DNA of 64,000 nucleotides, taken from positions 1,426,001-1,490,000 of the forward strand of contig JAGMVK010000002.1 in NCBI GenBank assembly GCA_020747065.1, given 5' to 3'. Positions 57,490 through 64,000 of the stretch are shown here, one piece after another (the first letter of the stretch is position 1; the number at the start of each line of letters is the position of its first letter). The notes under the pieces are model-generated. The model was not told the DNA's origin and did not search any database. It saw only the letters and a program-made list of their open reading frames with translations. This DNA is from Cadophora sp. MPI-SDFR-AT-0126. Taxonomy: Eukaryota; Ascomycota; Leotiomycetes; Helotiales; Ploettnerulaceae. Position numbers and translations under genes: made by a program.

Positions 57490-59565
57490 TTAATTGCCCC
57501 AACCCAGGTTTTCCAAAGTCGATCTGGCGTCGCCGGCACTCATACCACTGACACCCAAAGCCCTGACTTGAGTTCCCTTCCTCAACCTCTGCAAACCAAT
57601 GGCAACCTTCCAGCTCTCTTCTTCGGGTACGACAAAGACATACTTCTTGCCTTCTTGATCACGGATGCTAGCCCTCAAGACATGTAGTCTTGCGGTCTTC
57701 AATTCTCCTGTCTGATGCCCACGATTGTCAGTTCTCAAATTATCCCTGGAAGGCGACGACGAGCCAACAGAAGAACCATAAGCTGAATCAGACGCAGACG
57801 AGCGGCTATCGTAGGAACTCGCACTATAAGCAGAAGAAGCAGAGGAATTCGAACGCAAACGACAATTGTTTTTGCAAAGCTGCAACATTTCGACAAGGAG
57901 CGCATCGGTCTCTTCGGAGCTGGCAGGTTTCTCCTTATCCAAGCCCCAGAGTCGACGAAAATTACTGTGTTTTTGTGGGGATCCATTCGAAGCAGCGCGC
58001 GCAGAAGCAGAATTGCCAGCGGGATCCTGGCGGAAAGATGGACACCATACCTCTACGAGTTTCATTGTCCACGCCTTGACGTCCCACTCTCGTTGTGGGA
58101 CGCCACGGACATCATCATCGATGAACAAACCCTCGGTCGTGATTCTGAGAATTAGCCCATCCGTTACTGGTCCTACCCCGGAAACGAGTTGCGAAGTCGG
58201 CGTCCTTAAGAATGCGTTGTTGAAGGAGTATACGGCCTTTATAACAATCTTGTCGGGATCCTTGGTGCTATATGGACCTCTGTGTGACGGAGGAGGCGTA
58301 GTTCGAGAAGTGGAATGTGATGCGGCATACGACGATTCGGAGTATAGGGAGGAGAGCGATTTCTTGTGCTGCATCGGCTTCTTTGGCTTATCGTAAGGTC
58401 GGTAAGAATGCGTATCTTCCTCTGCATCTCTGTAGGTCCTTGCCGTAGGAGGAGGAGGTCTCTTAGTTGGCGATGGAGGAGTGGGACGAGGTGGTTCAGG
58501 AGTGATAGGCCGTCCTCGAGGCCAAGGATTTGTTTTCTCTCCAACAGCGGAAAAGGCGTACGTACTTCCCCTGGGCTTACTGGCTTCTTCGTCGTCCTTC
58601 TTCTTTTGTTCCCGAGCCAATCGTTCACGGGCTTCCCTTTCCCTCGCCTCTTTCAGCCTCTTCTCCAGGGTTTCGAGGTCTCGCCGTTTTTTCTCCAGAG
58701 CTTCTTCCTCTCTCCTCTTCCTGTCTCTCTCTTGAGCTTCATCTGCCTTCTTCTTTGCTTCGCGAGCATCTTCCTCTGCCTTCTGCCTCGCCTGTCGAGC
58801 ATCTTCTTCCCTCTTTTTTGCTTCTCGGGCTTCTCGTTCCCGGGCCTCCTTTTCTCGAGCTTCTCGAAGTCTCTTTTCGAGTTCTTCCTTCCGTTTCTTC
58901 TCGGCTTCCCTGGCTCTATTCTCCTCTTGCTTCTTTTTGGTTTCTTCCCGTGCTTTCTCCCAGGCACTTCTGGCGGCGCCACCAGCCCCAGCCGACCCAT
59001 TTGGATTTGCATTTGGCCCACTGCCCCCAGGTGAACTTGCTCCTGCAGCACCAGTTGCCCCAGGTGGTGGTCGTTGCCACGATGAGGGTTTTGGTCCCCC
59101 AGGCATTGGTCCAGCACCTGGCATAGGGCCCGTACTAGGGGGCGGACCTGCGTACCCATTGGAGTGTGAACTCGAATGCGCATTAGGATGGGGTCCGGAG
59201 TTTGGACTCGAACCACTGGTGCCTCCCCCACCTGGTCCGGGTCCTCCGTCAGTTTGTATCCTCCCCAATGCCCATGCACCAACACCGACTGCTAACATGA
59301 GCATTATCATACCCGCTCCTCCAGCGCCCTTCACACTGTTCCACCATGCTTGTACTGCTGGTGCCAAAGCCGAGCCGACCACCACTAGTATGAGGGCTGA
59401 TGCAAAACCTGCAGCAAAGCTGTTGACGTTCGGCTTTAGTGAAGGAAGGTATAGGAAGCCCGACCCCGCTGAGTGCTCTGGTATAATGAATATATCGTAT
59501 TTTCCGTTCGGTAAACCTGAAGATTTGGGATTTTCCCCATGCGGCGGTGGCGGTGGAGGATTCAT
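57490..59565 (-). CDS. conserved fungal protein with two membrane spans and a long charged helix
   Basis: A single exon of 691 residues. The N-terminus is Pro-rich (MNPPPPPP). Two hydrophobic segments lie at about residues 46-68 and 84-102. A Gly/Pro/Ser low-complexity region to about 200 follows, then about 130 residues of dense Glu/Lys/Arg repeats (REAREKEARERE type) predicting a long single alpha helix or coiled coil. The C-terminal 220 residues are globular-looking: DKIVIKAVYSFNNAFLRTP, TDGLILRITTEGLFIDDD, EWDVKAWTMKLVEVW and RLHVLRASIRDQEGKKYVFVVPEEE. The last part recalls a plextrin-like or lipid-binding fold, but this is a guess. Homologues exist widely in ascomycetes without a named function. 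Ser-rich stretches suggest phosphorylation. Confidence 0.85.
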   Translation of the reverse strand: MNPPPPPPHGENPKSSGLPNGKYDIFIIPEHSAGSGFLYLPSLKPNVNSFAAGFASALILVVVGSALAPAVQAWWNSVKGAGGAGMIMLMLAVGVGAWALGRIQTDGGPGPGGGGTSGSSPNSGPHPNAHSSSHSNGYAGPPPSTGPMPGAGPMPGGPKPSSWQRPPPGATGAAGASSPGGSGPNANPNGSAGAGGAARSAWEKAREETKKKQEENRAREAEKKRKEELEKRLREAREKEAREREAREAKKREEDARQARQKAEEDAREAKKKADEAQERDRKRREEEALEKKRRDLETLEKRLKEAREREARERLAREQKKKDDEEASKPRGSTYAFSAVGEKTNPWPRGRPITPEPPRPTPPSPTKRPPPPTARTYRDAEEDTHSYRPYDKPKKPMQHKKSLSSLYSESSYAASHSTSRTTPPPSHRGPYSTKDPDKIVIKAVYSFNNAFLRTPTSQLVSGVGPVTDGLILRITTEGLFIDDDVRGVPQREWDVKAWTMKLVEVWCPSFRQDPAGNSASARAASNGSPQKHSNFRRLWGLDKEKPASSEETDALLVEMLQLCKNNCRLRSNSSASSAYSASSYDSRSSASDSAYGSSVGSSSPSRDNLRTDNRGHQTGELKTARLHVLRASIRDQEGKKYVFVVPEEESWKVAIGLQRLRKGTQVRALGVSGMSAGDARSTLENLGWGN

Positions 59566-62062
59566 GGTGGTTGTGCTATTCTGCGTGCTCGGGATCCGTT
59601 TGTTGTACTCAGCTCAACGGTTTATGTACACGACAACGGCTTCAATGGTCAATTCTCCGTCTCGAATCGAATCAATATCAGGGGTATCTCAGGAAGTCGT
59701 AGACGGGTCATTAGGTCGTGAACAGAGTGGCTGGCAGACATCAGTTGCTGTGGTCATCGGAGAGCTCAATGTCAACATACCTTATCGCAAAGCAAACACA
59801 GCACAAAGCAAAGGAACTGAAACGCTTGCAGGCGAAGACGAAATCCAAACTCCTCGATGTAACAGACTATGTGATTTCGCAACGGTTGCACCGTTTCGAG
59901 TCGTGCGGGCGTTTGTCGTTGTCGTTGTTTGATTGTGCTCCTTGGTGGTGGAGAGTGCCAATCTGTTTACCAGAAAAAACTTACGCTAGCGTAGTAGCGG
60001 CACTCACCCAGCTTAATCTTCCTGCGTCTGCACGACGATACGGACGACTCTCGCTGCCGCTCCTTCGAGATTATTATTGGGCGAGTTTCGAATTCTCCGA
60101 GATAATCTTCAGCATCCGATATGAGCGCGGATACATTGGGAGCTGGAGGGTGACATTATTTCACAGCGGCGAAGGTCCGAGGACCCCGGCCTGACCTTTA
60201 CTTCTCTCTTTACAGTTCGCTTCTTTGCCACGATTCTTATTCACTCATCTATCTATCTCCCTTTCACATCTACGGCATGGAAATCAAAACAAAGCAAAGC
60301 AACGAATACGACCTCGAGAATGCTGTACTGCCACGTCGACTCGTCCAGAGGTTCTGGTGTTACAGCAGTCTCCACCAAACACAGCGAATAGCGACAACAA
60401 CAGTGATATGATGAGCCCAAATGTTGCATCAGCGTCTGCACCGAGTGCAGATGTGCGTTCACAAGAGGTCAAGTCTCTTCATCCCAGCTCCACAGGGCTT
60501 TTCTCTCGGTCACACGGCAGCCAGGATGACAAGGGTCACGACGAATAGTTCAGGGGGGACGGGCCGTCGAGAGCAGCGTTGACAGCTCGACACAATTCGA
60601 CAATTTCATTGGATCGCGGCGCGTCGGATGCTTTTTGACTTCGGCGCGTCGTTGCTAAGGCGACGGGGGCACTCGTGCTGGAGTGGATTGTTGGCAGCTC
60701 GGAGTTGGGATGATATGACGTGACGTACTGTACCGCGAGCGAGCAAGGGGCTTGATAGGGCCGACCATAAGAAGTCAAATGGCAGTTCTAAGCTGGTGCT
60801 GATATTGACGGTCTTGCTAGGAAGAAAACCTCCGGATCTCTTCACTTGCTTAGATCGCCCACAACAAATAAATGAGTATCGATGTGCGTTGCCAACTTGT
60901 CATGGCCTGTGGAAACTCCAAAGCTGCCGATTGGCCGCCAAGGACAGTATATTGCCAAGATACGGGAACCCAGGTTGGAGGGTTTCGACAACGTCGTACC
61001 AAATGTGAAGGATTGGAGCTTCCTAAATGGTCGCATGATAATGAACTGTTCTCTCGGTTGGCTTGAAAGGACGACGGCAATTGGTTTTCACGAAGAAGGT
61101 TGATTCTTCAAAGATGGCCAGACAACAAGTGACCTGCGTCAAGCAATTTTCTCTGCAGCATCGGCGGCCATTTTCTCAAAGGGATTCGTAACTTTTGGGG
61201 GCCATTTCTTCTTTCCCAAAGCCGGTGGTCAACACGCACAGCGGCCCGCGCCGTTTTCATGCAAGAAGTGCGGCGGTCTCCTTGAAACGAAAGACAACCT
61301 TGCTGTTAATCCCCTGCCTTGAAGACCCTGATCTGTTTACTTTGTATTTCCACACGAAACGACTGCATAGGTCTACCCAGTGAGGTTATGTGCATAATAT
61401 TCGAAGAGGTTGTCGTCTCCTACTGTGCGATGTGCGTGTCAAGGATTCTATGTACTGCTCAACCAGAGTTGCTTAGTCTGCTGGCCTTGCTCATCGTCAA
61501 TTTGTGTCCTACTCATTGTTGCTCTCATAAAAGTTGAGAGTCAGGACCACCCGATATCTCACTTTGCCTGCTTCAGCAAGATCATGCCATTGTCAGACCG
61601 TCTGGTGTACTTGGGAACCCCCAGATTCAAGGTCTCACATGATGGCGGCCTGCGAAAGGATCGTCCTTGCGAGACGCTTCCGTGCTCCCTCTATTCAAGG
61701 ATGCAGTGCCGTATTCGTCTTTCTTGCTGGGCGGCTTGAGAAATATGCTTACGTTATCCTATGTCCAGGCAGAAGGACAGGCATATATCTGCAATTATGA
61801 GCACATGTATCGAGGAGGGATCTATCACATGTGGGATCACGAGTGGTTCCCCTTGAATGGCCAGAGGGACGCTTGTAGCCCGTGGAGCTAGGACTGTCAT
61901 GACCCTGATGGCTGATGAGCTACATTTCCAAAGCGAAGACCTTAAGAAGTCGTACTTTCCAAGATCAGTCAACGTTCCGCCATAGAGAAGCAACACATGC
62001 ACTCCATCGTTGAGTTCCAGCTTCTCATCGTCGGCTGAACGGATGGCATAAGATTCAGTCAC
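59566..62062. other. 2.5 kb gene-poor region
   Basis: Upstream region of the 691-residue gene, then sequence without a supported gene. A 107-codon plus frame at 60225-60548 with a Ser/Asp-rich end is coding-like but unrecognised. A minus frame at 61754-62062 may extend the broken ADH at right. Confidence 0.4.
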
Positions 62063-62398
62063 TCAAGCTTCAGACAACACACCCCAACCCAGCTTTTGCC
62101 CGAATTTAAAACCCATAACACTGTTCCCAATTTCATTTACGATCCCTACACCTTCATGGTCAAGTCCACATCCGGAATCACGATCGTGTACATCTGTTCT
62201 ACAAACGCCAGAGTGTGTGACACGAATCAGGTCTTCAACACCTCCGATGGCTCTTTGAGATTTTTTCACATGGATCATACTGCCAGCGCAGCCAGCCAGA
62301 TACGTCAGTGTCTCTGGAATCATCGTTAGGAATATTTCACCGAAATTTTCCACGACGTAAGAATCAACCAAAATGAGATTTCTTATCTTTATCGACAT
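62063..62398 (-). pseudogene. zinc alcohol dehydrogenase remnant
   Basis: The 111-codon frame contains LIRVTHSGVCRTDVHDRD and CGLDHEGVGIV followed by FKFGQKLGWGVL. These are the catalytic-zinc Cys, the His-Glu loop and the GxRVGWG block of fungal zinc ADHs. The structural-zinc cysteines and the nucleotide-binding half are missing, and the frame ends right after GWGVL. Its usual GCGH-E segment carries Asp in place of Gly. It is not closely similar to the intact ADH at 24247-25469, so it is probably from another ADH subfamily rather than a local duplicate. Confidence 0.65.
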
Positions 62399-63151
62399 TT
62401 ACTTCCTTTCTCGTAATGGGATCCGCAAAGTCGCAGAAACTTTCTAGAGAACAGAGGCACCATTGAAAGTCACATATTGTATGATGTGACCTTCAATTGC
62501 CGTGCTCTGCATATGCCCATGGCCTCTTGTCGTTCCCTCATCCCGATACCCTTCTCCCCTCCTGAAGGTGCTACTGGCCGAGCGGTACGTACATCAAGTT
62601 CAAACTTAAGATAACGCCAACAGGTTGTCGATCATGCCCATGTTTCGGTGCAAGGCACTTAAGAAACTTGGTTTAAATCAAAGCTTATTCAGATCATTTA
62701 GTCAGATCATTTAGTCAGACCATCGAAGTGTCGACAATCACGGATCACGCTGAAGTCTGGCCATCGGGGATTCTGTCATCCATCGACCTTGAGACCCAGC
62801 ATTTTGATGAGTCGACGGATGAGAAATGATTTGACGAGGAACAAAAATCGGAAGAAGAAATTCGACACAACGTACTGCCAATGTCAGGACTTCCTAGAGT
62901 GAGTTCTGGCTCCAATCAACCATCCTTGTTACTCGCAATTCCCAGCACTTGGAGTCTTGAGAGTTTGGGTTGCGACAAGTGTTGAACGGGTGTTTACCAG
63001 CATTACCATACAACGGAAAGAAACCTCACTTCCTCAATAATTACCCCTCCATCGATTCTCAATGTTTTTCCACAGTAAACAATCACATTACTACAGTATT
63101 GAAGCCCATGCTACTCGTCTCACATTACATTGTCGATCAGCCAGAGAAGCA
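62399..63151. other. intergenic
   Basis: No gene. Contains the 13-bp tandem duplication described at 62690-62715 and the 3' flank of the GST gene. Confidence 0.5.
62690..62715. repeat. 13-bp tandem duplication (CAGATCATTTAGT x2)
   Basis: Two perfect adjacent copies, followed by the first four bases of a third. Confidence 0.9.
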
Positions 63152-63965
63152 TCAGTGCTTGCCAGCAGCCATAGCCTTAGCCATCAGCTCTACCCTCTCC
63201 TGCATCAATTTCTTCAGCAACGGCTTCTCAACCATCCTCTTATACCAGGCATGCACTCTTGGAAAGTCCTTTTCAGTATCGTAGAATCCAGAATTCTGCC
63301 CAGCCAAAGTTCCAGCAATTTCCTGCCAAGTGATGAAAGCAAGATCGGCATATGTGCACTTGTCACCGACGAGCCAGTCCCGTGTGGCCAGGTGGGCCTC
63401 CAGAACTCCATGGACGCGTTTTATTTCATTCATGTAGCGCTCGATCACGGAGGGGAGCTTCTCAGGGAAGAAATGTGTGAAGACCCTGGGTTTGTGAGGA
63501 CGATGTTGTGGGGAAGAGATTGGGGAAGAGACGTGCGCAAGGAGGGAACGTACCATGCTTGGCCGTAGTATGGGCCTTGCCCTGACATTTGGAAATGCAG
63601 GAACTGCTTGCAGTGGTAGTACTCGTCTGTACCTTGTGGGTAACTGAGCTTGTGGTCGGTATCGTACTTCTCGATAACATATCTGTGAAGCGACACATCA
63701 GGTATTGTTCTTTTATTGGACTAAATGTCACTTACTCGATAATAGCGCCAGATTCCCAGATCTTAAGGCCGGTGTTAGGGTCTATGAGGGTGGGGAGGCG
63801 ACCATTGGGGTTGAGCGCAGTGTACTCTGGCTTCTTGACGTCGCTCATAAGTACTGTGACGGTCTCGAAGGGAATGCCAAGTTCGGTGAGAAGAATGGAG
63901 ACTTTCCCTGGGTTTGGACCAAGTATGCCTCCATAGAGTTGGAGTGGCTTCATTGGAGAAGACAT
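63152..63965 (-). CDS. glutathione S-transferase (URE2-like)
   Basis: Exons 63965-63736, 63682-63554 and 63485-63152 give 230 residues; introns are 53 and 68 bp, both phase 2. The thioredoxin-like N-domain has PNPGKVSILLTELGIPFE, the NGRLPTLID loop with the cis-Pro, and IWESGAIIEY, where Glu-Ser contact glutathione. The helical C-domain includes YYGQAWVFTHF, ERYMNEIKRV and LVGDKCTYADLAFITW, the N-capping box of GSTs. It conjugates or reduces electrophiles with glutathione in the cytosol; Ure2-type members often have peroxidase activity. The start MSSPMKPLQLYG is the first ATG in frame, with the window's right edge 35 bp upstream of it. Confidence 0.92.
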
Positions 63966-64000
63966 TTTTGCGATGGCAAAGATTGTTGGGTTTGGATAGT

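Noticed and set aside
1..64000. CRISPR arrays, bacterial operons, rRNA genes, bacterial-type origins
   Set aside because: None seen; the sequence is eukaryotic throughout with spliced genes.

Overview
The window is nuclear DNA of a filamentous ascomycete (Pezizomycotina). The evidence is short introns (about 45-160 nt) with fungal branch sites (CTAAC/CTGAC), a repeat block with the C-to-T at CpA signature of RIP (repeat-induced point mutation), and typical mould genes: a GH55 glucanase, a TRI12-type MFS pump, a DUF8004-type protein and an NTO1-type PHD protein. Leotiomycetes would fit, but that is an inference.

Layout. (1) 1-11.5 kb is retrotransposon sequence: an uninterrupted but left-truncated Ty1/copia pol, an intact three-exon cysteine-rich gene antisense to it, then a heavily RIP-mutated Ty3/gypsy chromovirus. 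The gypsy element carries a mutated copy of the same antisense gene just before its 3' LTR. (2) 12.4-15.0 kb: a DUF8004-type gene. (3) 15-19.6 kb: gene-poor. (4) 19.7-29.9 kb: NTO1-like histone reader, ADH6-type alcohol dehydrogenase, tRNA-Arg(TCG), an MFS transporter and an F-box-type protein. (5) 33.1-39.7 kb: secreted GH55 glucanase, EB1/BIM1 microtubule plus-end protein and VAM7 SNARE. (6) 40.8-50.3 kb: a possible small metabolic cluster of a cytochrome P450, an FAD monooxygenase, an MFS pseudogene and a TRI12-type MFS gene whose first splice donor is mutated. (7) 50.7-54.8 kb: gene remnants and mostly empty DNA. (8) 54.9-64 kb: FAD oxidoreductase (DAO family), a 691-residue membrane and charged-helix protein, a zinc-ADH remnant and a URE2-type glutathione S-transferase.

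How the genes relate. Housekeeping genes (NTO1, EB1, VAM7, tRNA) alternate with accessory genes. The P450, monooxygenase and MFS stretch looks like a detoxification or secondary-metabolism cluster that is losing its transporters. The most unusual structure is the antisense cysteine-rich gene shared by two different LTR-retrotransposon superfamilies, intact in one and mutated by RIP in the other. Two introns use GC-AG ends. Exon joins were worked out by hand from splice signals and reading phase and are unconfirmed by transcripts.
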